From: Lepiota brunneoincarnata
Taxonomy: Eukaryota; Basidiomycota; Agaricomycetes; Agaricales; Agaricaceae
Assembly (NCBI GenBank): GCA_023014365.1
Contig: JAEBUN010000024.1
Span: forward strand, 1-64,000
DNA length: 64,000 nt
Direction of reading: 5' to 3'
The first letter of the stretch is position 1; every line of letters starts with the position of its first letter. A model generated the notes under the pieces. That model saw only the letters and a program-made list of their open reading frames with translations. It was not told where the DNA came from and made no database searches. Shown here one piece after another: positions 1-10,373 of the stretch. The translations under genes and the position numbers were made by a program.

Positions 1-81
1 AGCCGTGATCAAGAACGGTTTCAGAGGGCTATTTAGTGTGCGTCGTTAAGTGTGAATTCTTCGGTCGTCGACCAACCCAGA

Positions 82-176
82 GACAGAGACAGAGACCAGA
101 GTTCAGAGTTTAGAGTTCCAGAGTGCTAGAGACAGAGACAGAGACAGAGACCAGAGACCAGAGACTAGAGACCCCG
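82..176. repeat. AGAGAC/AGAGACC-type simple repeat
   Basis: Imperfect tandem 6-7 bp units (AGAGAC, AGAGACC, AGAGTTC, AGAGTTT) lie within the internal region of the family A element. No function is evident. Confidence 0.75.
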
Positions 177-449
177 CGCTTTGAATTGACAGGGATTGTC
201 CTTTCATTGTTGCACCGTACGGCTAAGATAACTTCAACGGCTGTTCGTTAACCTCTAAAACACTACTCTCTTGAGTTTCGCTGTCAGAACGCACCCCCAG
301 AACACCCTAAAAGACGAAACTGTTCCTTATCTATCTCATTCCACTTGTATTAGCTTAAGCTTATCGAATTTCGGCTAAGCTTAGTGAAAACAAGCCCACT
401 ATCCATATTAAAACATACGAACGTTTCTACCTTTTCACCGTCGACAACT

Positions 450-758
450 ATGCATACGGCCACATCTACTCCTACCCCTACCCGTTCGCCCGCGGTTTCT
501 CGGCAACCGTCGCGCGGCTCCCCTATGCCCATCTCTACCCCCTCCGGCACGTCTACTCCCGGAGTCCCATCAGTCTGAATGGGAAGCGCCACCCCTACCC
601 CGGCCTTGACCCCGATGGAGGTCAACAGTGTCCTCTCGACCTGGGGCCGGGGGGTTATGCCTACTGCCCCTGCCGACCGTCTTGATATGGCCCGTTCCCT
701 CGTGGTGGATGGGTCTGTCATTCGGCTAGCGGATGGCCGTTGGGCTCGCGCTTTTTAA
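450..758 (+). CDS. Short Pro/Thr-rich ORF pair separated by one in-frame TGA (element A)
   Basis: The first ATG at 450 opens a Thr/Ser/Pro-rich frame of 42 codons ending in TGA at 576-578. The next codon, in the same frame, is ATG (579), which opens 59 further codons ending at 758 with the peptide ADGRWARAF. Composition is similar on both sides of the stop, so this is either one protein broken by a nonsense change, a stop-restart arrangement, or chance. It lies just upstream of the 3' LTR, where fungal gypsy elements sometimes carry an extra ORF. I do not recognise the product. A long antisense frame (350-721) is a shadow. Confidence 0.35.
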
Positions 759-806
759 GACAAAGGAACCAAGTCGCCGGGTCGTCGACTCTTAAGAGGG
801 GGCTGG

Positions 807-1145
807 TGTAAGGGGACTGGCGTCGTGTGCTTTGCATTGCGCCCCCCCTTACACAAGGTACTTCTAGGGACCTGTGGTTGGACGTCCGGGCTCGGCCTTC
901 TTAGCCGATGCCCAATGCCCGAGCCCGGTCTCGGCCTTCGGCCACCCCCATCCCCGAGCCCGATCTGCGGGCGACTTCTATTATTAGTTGCTTGTCTATT
1001 GTTTGCATACGTTATTACTGGTAGCTATCGTAGTGTCTGGTTACCCGGTCTGTGCGCAGACCACTATGTATATATATAGCATGGGTGGCGATTGTAATCG
1101 CCACCTGAATATCAACTTGGTTCCGGTGCCTTACTTCCCCTAACA
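807..1145 (+). mobile_element. LTR of family A (young, CpG-rich)
   Basis: Begins TGTAAGGGGACT and ends CCCCTAACA. The same LTR is found decayed and inverted at 6166-6485 and as a 5' fragment at 8659-8761, which fixes its ends. It contains a TATA stretch (about 1069-1078) followed by a perfect hairpin (1084-1105). It interrupts the G1 integrase frame. The left flank is internal element sequence, so this is a 3' LTR rather than a solo LTR. Confidence 0.85.
1084..1105. repeat. Perfect hairpin downstream of the LTR-A TATA box
   Basis: GGTGGCGATT and AATCGCCACC form a 10-bp stem with a 2-nt loop, about 10 nt after the TATATATATA stretch. In the old LTR-A copy the same place (6206-6225) holds a different but still perfectly paired stem. 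Confidence 0.8.
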
Positions 1146-4100
1146 GTATAGGCATGAAATTGGCATATCAATGTGATGGAGAAATAGCCGTGCTGCTCCA
1201 TCCACTGTAAGGGTAGTGTGTGTTGGGATGAAATGAGCATGTTTGGAGACAGAGTCAACCACAGTCATGACAGCATCATACCCGTTGGACTCTGGGAGTT
1301 CCACTACAAAGTCTATGCTAATGATATCCCATTGGGCTTCCGGAATGGGGAGAGGGTGAAGTTCTCCGACAGGGAGTTTCTGGATTGGTTTTGCATGGAG
1401 GCACAGGTCACATGTAGAAACATACTAACCAATGTAGCGAGACATGTTGGGCCACCAGTAGTTTTGGGAGACAGGTTCCAGAGTTTTTAATTGGCCCACA
1501 TGTCCCCCAATTCAGGAATCATGGTGAAGGGCTACAATGCATCAGCTAAGTGCTGCATCATCTGGAACATATATTTTGCCTTGGAAGAGAAGCAAGCCAT
1601 CCAGTTCTGACCACTCAGCACTGTGCACTGAGCATGTTGCAGACTTCTGGAGTTCCCAGGGCTGCTTTGGCCACTGTTTTCTCTTGTCTGCCTCCTTGGT
1701 TTCCAGAGCAGATGTCTTGGAGGAGGGCCTGCTCTTCCCCTTGAAGAGAAATCCTGTCAACAGCTTGTACTACAAAGAGAGATGCTGGGAGAAGCGTAAT
1801 GTCAGCATTATCCTGTGCTCCTGAGCTATGATCAGATCTCCTGAGACAAGGCATTGGACTTTCCCATGCTGTGACCAGGGCAATAGGTGAAGAGAGAAGT
1901 TGAACTAGGAAAGATAGAGGGACCAACATGCCTGTTGGTGGTTTAGCTTCTGAGCAGTCATGAAATACTCTAAGTTCTTGTGATCCATCCAGATTTCAAA
2001 CTTTTCCGAACACTCCTTCAAGGAAGTGTCTCCACTCTTCCAGTGCTCGGATAATGGCCAGCATCTCCTTATCATGGATCTCGTAGTTGCGCTCCACTGG
2101 AGACAAGGCTTTAGAGTAAAATGCTACTGGGTGCCACTTTCCATCATCTCTGGAGAGTTGAGAGAGTACAGTCCCCATGGTGAAATCTGAACTATCAGCT
2201 TCTACTTGGAAGGGTGCCTTATCATCTGGAGAAGCCAAAACCTGGAGCCTGAAGTGATAGCTGCTTTCAAGCCATCAAATGCTGCTTGCTGTTCTGAGTT
2301 CCACTGCCATGTAGTGCTGTTTCAGGTGAGGTCAAAGAGGGGTCGGGCTATGTGGGAGAAGTCCTGGATGAAGTGGTGGTAGAAATTTGTAAAACCCAGG
2401 GAAAGACTGAAGCCCTAACTTATCCTTGGGGGATTGGCCACTCCTTGACTCCTGCAACTTTGACCAGGTCCTATCTCAATGGAGTTTTCCTGAGATGATG
2501 AGTCCTAGGTACTCAATGTGAGTGCACTCAAACTCACACTTTTCCAGCTGTAGGTAGAGCTTGTGCCATTGAGGGATCTCCATGACATACCTAACAACAT
2601 CCCTATGCTGCTCCAAGGTCCGGGTGAAGATGAGGATATCATCCAGGTAGACGACTACAACTCCTTCCATGATAAGTTCATGAAAGATGTCATTCATCAT
2701 CGTCTGGAAGGTGGCTGGGCTGTTAGTGAGGCTGAAGGACATGACAAGGGGTTTGAAGAGGCCCCTATTGGTGCGAAATGCTGCCTTCCACTTGTCTCCT
2801 GGCTTAATCCAGACATTATTAAAGCCCCATCAAATGTCTAGTTTGGTGAAGCACTTTGCCCCCCGGAGCTGTGCAACCAGCTCAGAGATGAGGGGTAGAG
2901 GGTACTTGTTCTTCACCATGAGGGCATTGAGTGCTTGGCAATCCTGTACTAGGCAAAGCAAGCTGTCCTTTTTTTTAATGAAGAAGACTGGGGAAGCCAT
3001 AGGAGACTTAGATGGGCGTATCTGACCAGAAGACAAGTTTTCCTGTAGGAATTTGTCCAGTTCCTTCTGCTTGAGAGGGGACAGTGGATAGACCTTGCAC
3101 CCCTTGGGGTCTGCTCCTGGAACAAGCTTTATTGCATGGTCCCAGGGTCGGTGATCTGGGAGCATGTCAAAGGACTCCTTGGCAAAGACGGCAGCATACT
3201 CCTGAAGATATGGGAAGAACATGTGCTCAGAAGCCAGAATTCTGGGGGCTATCAATCTGGGAATTCTGGAGGAAGGCTTCTGCTAGGCACTGAGAGGTGG
3301 TAGAGCCTGTGGCAATCACCTCTGGAGTGGGCTTTGGAGGAAGGAGTCCCACTGCAAAGATGCAATCCCCATCTTCTAAAGGCTCCTCTGGCTCTTCAGC
3401 AGGGAGGGCTGGCTCATCCTCATCCTCTTCTTCATCTAAGGTGGGAAAGGGGCCAAATCAGCAGGCACAGATATAACTGGCTTGAAGCTTTTGGGCATGG
3501 CATTTGGCATGCAACTGGTCTCAGCATTCTGTACAGCGTGAGGGGCATCAGGATAACTTGACTTCTCCAGTTTGCCAGTCAATTTCCGGGTTATGAAGCT
3601 TTAGCCATGTAAATCCCAGAAGGAGTTCTTGCTTCCCCAACTTGGTTACTGCTAACAGTGTGCATTCAGCATGGTTCCAATAGTGTAAGACCACATCTAC
3701 CACTTCAGAAATTTGTCCAGCCTCATTTGGAGTCCCATCTACATTGAGCACTGGGATGGGATTGGATAAGTGGCAAGTACTGAGGCAAGCAGCATGCACA
3801 AAGTCTTGGTCAATGAAGGAACCAGTTGCTACCAGAATCCACCAATGCCTTGACTGTTTTGCATTCTGCCAAGTCAGTGGTCTCAAGTTCCACTGTCAAC
3901 TGGAAAGACTTGGATTCTGAGTCGGAATAAGCAATGATTGGTCTCTTTGGGAGATGGCAGTTCCCAGCAGGGATGTCGCACTGAAGTTTTTGGGGGTGGT
4001 GGTGTGTCATTCAGGAGTTGGTTTAGAGCCAGAAGCAGGTTTTATTTCATCTACTGACAAAACCGAGAACCTATTACATGAATGTGGCAGGGGCACACCA

Positions 4101-5473
4101 GTCACCTGTCACACTGCTGAAAGTCCTCTTCAGCTTCTAACTCTGCTTCTTCCACCCTTGGAATTCCAGTTGTTGCAGCTAGGGTATCCATTGCTGAGTT
4201 CCACTTCTGCATCAGTTCATCCCATTCCTCCAGATCCATGTACCGGATGTCATGACAGGAGTGGATACTCAGCCTTCGTATGTCCTGGCCTTTTACAATG
4301 GTAGCAGAGTGGGGGGAGTCCAGATTTCTGCTTGGAGGCATTGATGTCCATAGGGACTGGATTTCCCAGAGAGGGGTTGAAGTGGATAGGGGGGTGTGGT
4401 GGGGCCAATGTCGGCATAGCAGAGGGGAGTCTGACATATCCTGTGGGAGGCTTGGAGGGGGGTGGGAGTGGGGAGCGAGTACTGGAGCAGAATGCCTCAT
4501 TTGCCATTTGGGCTTAGTCTACCTGTCGTGCTGCCAAGTACCAAGCCTCTGGGTCTAAGTCCGAGGGATGGCCTGCTGGGAGGGATAGCAATGGCATTCT
4601 GGATGGAAGGGCATAGACCTTGGTGGAACTTGACCACAATAACTCAGGGGCCTCAGTATCCAGACTTGGAGATGAGGACCTTGAAAGTATCTAGGTAGTC
4701 TTTCGACAGTCTGCTCTCATTGGTGGTATGATGTGGACTCCAATGTGTTTAGTGCATCAGCTTCTGCATTGACAGGGAAAAACTGACCCTTGAATTGTTC
4801 AGTGAAATCCCACCAGTCTGTAAAGGAGAAACCCACTGATGCTAGCTTCCAAGCAGAACAGCTCATTGGCCCACTGTGCTGCATGTCCTGACTTCATGTA
4901 AGAGAGGGTCCACAGTATTTTCTGTTCATCAGAACAGAATTGATCCACCAAGAGCCTGATGTAGAGCTGGCATGCATTCAGAAATACACGACCCTTGGCA
5001 TGTTCTCCATCAAATTCAGGTGGGGTTGCCACCTTAGCCTTGGTGGAGGTGTGCAGTGGAGGTGATGGTGGATGGGGGTGTGGAGCAGGAGGGGGGGGTT
5101 CATGAGCAGTGGCTCAGGACTCATACTCCGCTCTATTGAGGGACATGGCTGAGATGGAGGGGGGGGTGTTGGGGTGCTGTCATCCTATTGAGTCCATGAG
5201 GTTTTCGGAGCATGTCATGTATGTCATTCACTATGTCCATCATATTCCAGTTTGGCTTCAGCTTGTTGGGCCTGTACTGTTGCCATGTCTGTGAGAAGTG
5301 AGCCTATGGCCTGCTCAATGGTCATTTGAGTCAGTGGTTGCTGCTGCTGCTCTTGGGATATGATGGCAAGGGCGCTGGGGGGTAGAGGAGGGTGTAGTTA
5401 GCATGGGAGAAGTGGTATAACTTGTCTAGGCATTGTTAATGGCCAGTCCTCTGGGAATAGACTCGATTCCTTC
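1146..5473 (-). pseudogene. Decayed Ty3/gypsy element G1 (gag-pol remnant)
   Basis: Read on the minus strand, the order is Gag (about 5400-4250), aspartic protease (about 4010-3548), reverse transcriptase (3255-2476), RNase H (2238-1996) and integrase (about 1930-1146), the gypsy order. Recognisable motifs are a zinc knuckle CYHCKRPGHTKAEY near 4290 (last ligand Cys replaced by Tyr), protease ALVDSGS, RT core YLDDIL, RNase H EADSSDF, and integrase core around DFVVELPES. Many stops and frameshifts break it, and CG dinucleotides are nearly absent. The integrase is cut off at 1146 by the family A element. Its 5' LTR is the family C LTR at 5474-5977. It is inserted in a copia remnant. Confidence 0.9.
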
Positions 5474-5622
5474 TGTAAGGGTGACCTGGCTGCCATGTTG
5501 CGTCAGCTGAGCAGGGAGAAACCTTAGTGTCATTTCCAGACTTCTACCAAGTACATACCTGAGCAGGGAGAAACCTTAGAGAATTGAGTAAGGTTTCTCC
5601 AAGCTCACCTACACTACTTATA
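5461..5622 (-). promoter_or_regulatory. G1/LTR-C TATA box, hairpin, putative self-primer and primer-binding site
   Basis: On the minus strand: TATAAG at 5622-5617; then a perfect 12-bp stem (GGAGAAACCTTA / TAAGGTTTCTCC, 5600-5567) whose loop region holds ACTCAATTC (5589-5581), about 33 nt after the TATA; then, just after the LTR, GAATCGAGT at 5469-5461. The loop sequence would pair with this site if its ancestral form was ACTCGATTC (one CpG decay step). This matches the layout of self-primed Tf1/sushi-type elements. Assignment is inferred; no canonical tRNA-type PBS beginning TGG is present. Confidence 0.5.
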
Positions 5623-5977
5623 CTACCTGCCTGTAAGGTCCAAGTTGAGTAATCTACTCTACATAAATGGCCGTGAGGTGTCAGGGATGCCTAAAGTAAG
5701 TATAGTCAGGAATGGGCTCAGGATAGGGTCATGCATGCCAGTGAGGGTTCAGCGTCTGCATCAGAGGGGTGTAGGAGGGAATTCTGAGTACTGGGGTGTT
5801 GGGGGACAGATTTCCAGGCCCAAGGGGGCTAGAAATTGGATTTCCAAGCATTAGGGAGGCTGAAAATCGGATTTCCAAGTGCAGGAGGGCTGGGGATTAG
5901 ATTTCTGAGTGCAGGAAGGCTGGAAATCGGAATTCCAAATCTGCAGTTGTGAGCAATGACCTGGAGTTCCCCTTACA
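5474..5977 (-). mobile_element. LTR of family C, copy 1 (5' LTR of G1)
   Basis: The plus strand runs from TGTAAGGGTGACC to GGAGTTCCCCTTACA. Three more copies occur at 11235, 13338 and 14079. In the G1 direction the LTR ends at 5474 and the internal sequence starts at 5473. It contains a block of about 30-bp degenerate tandem repeats (about 5790-5935), a TATA box, and a 12-bp-stem hairpin. A partial internal duplication of the GGAGAAACCTTA motif is seen at about 5515. Confidence 0.85.
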
Positions 5978-6155
5978 GGTAAGGGATATCCTAGAGGGGT
6001 GAGCTGTCATGCTTGCTGAAGATCTTGACTGGGCTGATGTGCATGTCCTAGCAGCAGATATTGAGGAGACTGAAGGTTTGGAGCCAGGGAGCTTGCAGGA
6101 AGCAAGAAAATAAGTCAACTGGAAGCTGTGGAAAGGGGCCATGGAGGAAGAACTC

Positions 6156-6873
6156 TGTTACCTGGTGTTAGGGGAATAAGAGGCCAGAACCAATTTAATA
6201 TTCAAGTGCTGATCGTAATCAGCACATGTGCTACTTAAGTACAGCAACAGTCTGCGCACAGACTGGGTAACCAAACACTACATAGACTACCAGAAATAAT
6301 ATGCACAAACAACATACAATAACATAAAACTGTATGTGTGATCGGGCTTGGGGATGGGGGTGGCTGAAGGATGAGGCCTGGGCTTGGCATCAGGCATCAG
6401 CTAGAGTGGCCAAACCCAGACACTTTACCACAGACCTCTAGATGTACCTTGCATAAGGGGGGGCAAACCTGCCAGTCCCCTTACACCCGGGTTAGGGGTT
6501 TGCTCTTGAGTAGCATGACGTTCAAGGCAAGATGTCTATACAGACTTGGTCTTGTCCTACTAGGTATAACTTGGAGACGATGGAGCACTATAAGTCCAGC
6601 CAGTTTATGGGCAAAGAGGTATAGGAGGCAAGAACTGTATAACACTAAGATAAGGATACATAGTAATGTACTGTATCCTTATATAATACTAAGTGTGGCT
6701 ATGCTCCTACTATAAGTAGATGGTCCCAAGTAATTACAAGTCAGAGATAAGACAATGAGGCATAAGCTAAATATAGTTCTTCTGATGTACACTACTGATT
6801 GTTTCATAGTGACATTTGACATGAGAGGGTAAACTAAACATAACTGTCCTTCTGATATAGAATTTTGATAACA
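6156..6873 (+). mobile_element. Solo LTR of family B in the copia gene, carrying a nested LTR-A
   Basis: It starts TGTTACC and ends GATAACA, and is flanked on both sides by AACTC (6151-6155 and 6874-6878), an exact 5-bp target duplication. Removing it rejoins the copia frame (MEEEL...TML). A family A LTR (6166-6485) lies inside it. CG positions of the young family B LTR are mostly TG or CA here, so it is old. Confidence 0.92.
6166..6485 (-). mobile_element. Solo LTR of family A, inverted, nested in LTR-B
   Basis: Reverse complement of the 807-1145 LTR with many CpG-type changes. It is flanked by CCTGG (6161-6165) and CCCGG (6486-6490), a 5-bp duplication of the family B start TGTTACCCGG with one later transition. 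It carries the covarying hairpin at 6206-6225. Confidence 0.88.
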
Positions 6874-8376
6874 AACTCACCATGTTGGGAAATGCCAGAA
6901 TGTAGGAACTTGTTGATCTGCTGATCAGAGCTAATATTGTAGGCTCAAAATGGGTTTTCAAGGCCAAAAAGGATGCTGCTGGAAATGTTATCTGCTACAA
7001 GGCCCACCTTGTTGCTCAAGGATTTTCACAGGTGCCCAGAGTTGATTATTGTGACACTTTTGCATCAGTTGCATGACTCACATCTATCCAAACTGTCCCA
7101 GCTATTGCTGCTGCTCATAAATACAAGATCCATCAAATTGACATCAAGGGTACATACCTAAATGGGAAACTAGGCCCTGATGAGATGATCTACATGCAGC
7201 AACTCCCCAGTTTTGTGTTTTCCACTCACCCCTATTGTGTTTGCCACCTCAAGAAAACCCTCTACAGTCTCAAACAATTTGGCTGGTGATGGTACCAACA
7301 TCTATGCAAGATCCTGGTCAATAACCTAGGCCTGACATGCTGTAAGGTTGACCAAAGTGTCTTTTTCAAGATTGTGGCACCAGATCTCACCATAGTTCTC
7401 ATGCATGTTGATGACTGCATGCTCATCACCTCAACCATCATGCTGATTGACTGGGTAAAAGGTGATGTGAAGGAGTTTGTTGAAATTATGGATCTGGGGG
7501 AGATCCATTGGCTTTAGGGAATTGAGGTGAAGAGGGACAGGGAGTAGGGTAAGCTCTTTCTGTCACAATGCTCCTACATTGATGCTTCACTCAGATATTA
7601 TGGTTTTAAGAGTGAAAAATTCCTCAGCACACCCTTGGACCCCACCATCTGGCTTACAAGTGACCAGTCACCCCAAATAACTACAAACATTGCTTGTATA
7701 ACCAGCAAACCCTACCAGGAGGCTGCTGGCATGCTTATATATGCTGCCTTAGGAATGTGCCTGGACATTGCATATGCTATCCAGGTCCTCTTGAAATTCA
7801 CAAATAATCCCAGTGAGGCTCATTGGGAGGCAGTCAGGAGAGTTTTTTAGTACCTGAAGGGCACCCAGGACCTCTGGCTAATCTATGGAGGCAATGGAGA
7901 AAGTCTTGAAGGGTTCATGGATGTAGATAGCAACATGGCAGAAGACTGCTGTACCACCTCTGTCTGTGTATTTATTATCAATGGTGGAGCCATTTCTTGG
8001 AGCACAAAAAGACAAGAGATTGTCACACTATCTACAACAGAATCCAAATACATGGGTGCTACTCATGCCTCAAAGGAAGCCCTATGGCTTCATTTGCTTA
8101 TTGCATAGGTTTTTGATACTTCTGTCTCCTCCACAACCATTTTTTCAGATAATCAGTCTACCATTGCACTCTCCAAGGACCACCAATATTATATGCAAAT
8201 AAAGCACATCAATATCTGATATCATTTCATCCACTAGATCATCAAGAGTGGAAAAATTTGGCTCATTTATTGTTCTACTGAGGACATAATTGCTGACATG
8301 TTTACTAAAGTGCTTCCCTTGCTGAAAGTGAAGGATTTCACATAAGAACTTGGACTTGCTATAATTTGAAGGGGAG

Positions 8377-8638
8377 TGTTGTGATCTGCAAATGCATTCT
8401 GAGTCCTGTTGTACATTCATATTGTATGTTTATTGCTCATTGTATGAGCATCACCTATGTTCCTGCTGTCTTTATTGTTATATTTTGCTATTGTGCCTAT
8501 TGTCTTTAGGACAATCACCTATAGAGCAGTGTAAACATAAATACTGTACCATTTGTGTAGTTATACTTCAGCTTTCACATTGAGGCTAAAGTAAGTCTCT
8601 TTTATTCTCTTCTTAACTACTGTACTAATCACACTGCA
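8377..8638 (+). mobile_element. Probable 3' LTR of the copia remnant
   Basis: It follows a purine tract (GAAGGGGAG, 8368-8376) directly after the RNase H frame and starts TGTTGTGATC. The 3' border near 8638 (ATCACACTGCA) is a guess because no second copy is in the window. Confidence 0.55.
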
Positions 8639-8658
8639 TAGTATATATGTTCTATATC

Positions 8659-8761
8659 TGTAAGGGGACTAGTGTGCATGCACCCCCTTATGCAAGGTAT
8701 ATCTAGAGGTCTGTGGTTGGGTGCCCGGGCTTGGCCTCTCTAGCCGATGCCCAATGCCCCC
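8659..8761 (+). mobile_element. 5' fragment of a family A LTR
   Basis: About 103 bp starting TGTAAGGGGACT match the start of the LTR at 807, then end exactly at the TA flank of the Tc1 element. The LTR does not continue on the other side of Tc1 (see findings). Confidence 0.8.
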
Positions 8762-8763
8762 TA

Positions 8764-8974
8764 CAGTGACCCACAAAACCATTCCAATGTTTTGTACTTT
8801 TGACTTAAAGTAGTAATAGCTCAGTAAATAAAATAGCTAAATTTGTGAATATATTTATAAACATAGCCAAATATGTCATATCTGACCCTGCAAAGTTGCG
8901 TTATGTAAACCTTCTAAATGAGGCAATTATGAAATTTGTAAGCATTTTAAGTCATTGGAATGGTTTTGTCAATG
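8764..8974. repeat. Left terminal inverted repeat of Tc1
   Basis: Pairs with 10161-10371. Its outer end (CACAAAACCATTCCAATG) recurs inverted at its inner end (CATTGGAATGGTTTTGTC), so the 211-bp repeat is itself bounded by inverted copies. Confidence 0.88.
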
Positions 8975-9112
8975 GTAATTTTTAATACTAATCCAAGCAA
9001 TCACATGACTCTGTTGATTGTCAATCAACAAGATCATGTGACCACATGTCTTTGACATATAAATAGATGTGCTGACAGCCATGTCCCATCATTCTCAACC
9101 CCCCTACCTACC

Positions 9113-10109
9113 ATGAAGCCATTATCTTCTACTCTAAAGCAAACCATCCTCTCTTTGCTTAATTCTCATCATTCCTATACTAAAATTGAGGCAATTACTG
9201 GTGTTGGGCACAGTACCATATCCAGGCTAGCCTCTAAAAATTGTTCCAGCCTTACTAAATCACTTGGAGGACATCCTTCAAAACTCTCTACCACTAATAT
9301 TCAGCATGCTATCCATCTTATCTCTGCTGGCAAGGCTGAAACTGCTGTAGATATAGCCAAATCTCTTGCTCCCATCATTGGAACATCAGTCTCTTCACAG
9401 ACTGTAGCAAGGCATCTCAAACAGGCAGGAATGAAGGCTGTAGTCAAGCAAAAAAAGCCTTTACTCTCTGACAAGCATAGGAGGGCTAGGCTGGATTTTG
9501 CTCTGACACACCAGCATTGGACTGTGGAGGACTGGAAGCTGGTTGTATGGTCTGATGAGACCAAAATTAATCATTTGGGGTCAGATGGGAGGAAGTGGGG
9601 ATGGAAAAAGAAGGGAGAGGGGCTTAGTGAAAGATTGGTCAAGGGAACTCTGAAGTATGGAGGAGGATCAGTGATGGTTTGGGGCTGTATGTTGTGGGAT
9701 GGCCTAGGCTATGCAGTGAGGATTGATGGAAGGATGGATGCAGAGTTCTTTGTGCAAATTTTGGAGGAAGATTTGAAGAAGAGTCTCCAGTGGTACAAGC
9801 TTAAACCCCGAGATATTATCTTCCAGCAAGATAATGACCCCAAACACAAGAGTACACTGGCCAAAGAATAGGTTTCAAAAAAATCATTTTAGGCTCCTAA
9901 CCTGGCCAGCACAGTCACCTGACCTCAATCCCATTGAACACTTATGGGAATATGTGAAGAGAAAGTTGGGAGAGTATGAATCTCCTCCCAAGGGTATAGA
10001 GGAGTTGTGGCAGAGGGTAGAAAAGGAGTGGGATGCTATTCCAGCTTCTGAGTGTCAGAAGTTAATTGAAAGTATGCCAAGAAGAGTAGCAGCTGTACTC
10101 AAAGCCTAG
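9113..10109 (+). pseudogene. Tc1-type DD34E transposase with one frameshift
   Basis: ATG at 9113 opens a frame of 252 codons, with an N-terminal helix-turn-helix region (about residues 5-60, SYTKIEAITGVGHSTISRL) and then the catalytic core. Catalytic residues are D148 (WSDETKIN) and D240 (QQDNDPKH). The frame then hits a stop near 9869, and the remainder (SPDLNPIEHLWEY, with the catalytic Glu) continues in the next frame from about 9863 to 10109. Dropping one A in AAAGAATAGG restores a continuous reading frame in which exactly 34 residues separate the second Asp from the Glu, the Tc1 DD34E spacing. The single extra base may be a real inactivating change or an assembly error. Confidence 0.9.
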
Positions 10110-10160
10110 GGGGGGCTACTCTAAGTACTAGAAATAATAGGATAGCCTAGTATAATATGT

Positions 10161-10371
10161 CATTGACAAAACCATTCCAATGACTTAAAATGATTACAAA
10201 ATTCATAATTGCCTAATTTGGAAGTATTACATGACGCAACTTTGCAGAGTCAGATATGACATATTTGGCTATGTTTATAAATATATTCACAAATATGGCT
10301 ATTTTATTTACTGAGCTATTACTACTTTAAGTCAAAAGTACAAAACATTGGAATGGTTTTGTGGGTCACTG
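10161..10371. repeat. Right terminal inverted repeat of Tc1
   Basis: Inverted partner of 8764-8974, ending GGGTCACTG before the TA flank. It shows the same internal palindromic layout. Confidence 0.88.
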
Positions 10372-10373
10372 TA

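Larger units (their letters stand above)
1..806 (+). mobile_element. 3' internal part of a family A LTR retrotransposon
   Basis: This CpG-rich stretch runs directly into a family A LTR at 807, and the bases just before the LTR (about 793-806, AAGAGGGGGCTGG) form a purine-rich tract of the kind that primes plus-strand DNA synthesis. I infer it is the 3' end of the internal region of an element whose 5' LTR and coding part lie left of the window. It is inserted in the integrase of the older gypsy element G1, which resumes at 1146. No pol domain is visible here. The unusual AGAGAC-rich block (82-176) and a short ORF pair (450-758) are the only contents I can point to. Confidence 0.6.
5978..8376 (+). 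pseudogene. Ty1/copia reverse transcriptase-RNase H remnant
   Basis: The copia frame can be followed from about 5998 to 6155, is interrupted by the family B solo LTR (6156-6873 plus duplicated target), and resumes at 6879. Diagnostic motifs are GSKWVFKAKKDAAGN (about 6938), VAQGFSQ, the RT core HVDDCML (about 7408), KPYQEAAGMLIYAA, and the RNase H stretch SWSTKRQEIVTLSTTESKY (about 7996). The sequence ends with a purine tract before the 3' LTR. Several stops (for example in DLGEIHWL*GIEVKRD) make it non-functional. The 5' part is replaced by the G1 insertion at 5977/5978. Confidence 0.9.
8764..10371 (+). mobile_element. Tc1/mariner DNA transposon with 211-bp terminal inverted repeats
   Basis: A 1608-bp element starting CAGTGACCC and ending GGGTCACTG, flanked by TA on both sides (8762-8763, 10372-10373). 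Its inverted repeats span 8764-8974 and 10161-10371. It encodes one transposase broken by a frameshift. A truncated relative lies at 29988-30457. Confidence 0.93.

Noticed and set aside
350..721. Antisense ORF in the family A element
   Set aside because: Shadow of the Pro/Thr-rich plus-strand frame; composition explains its openness.
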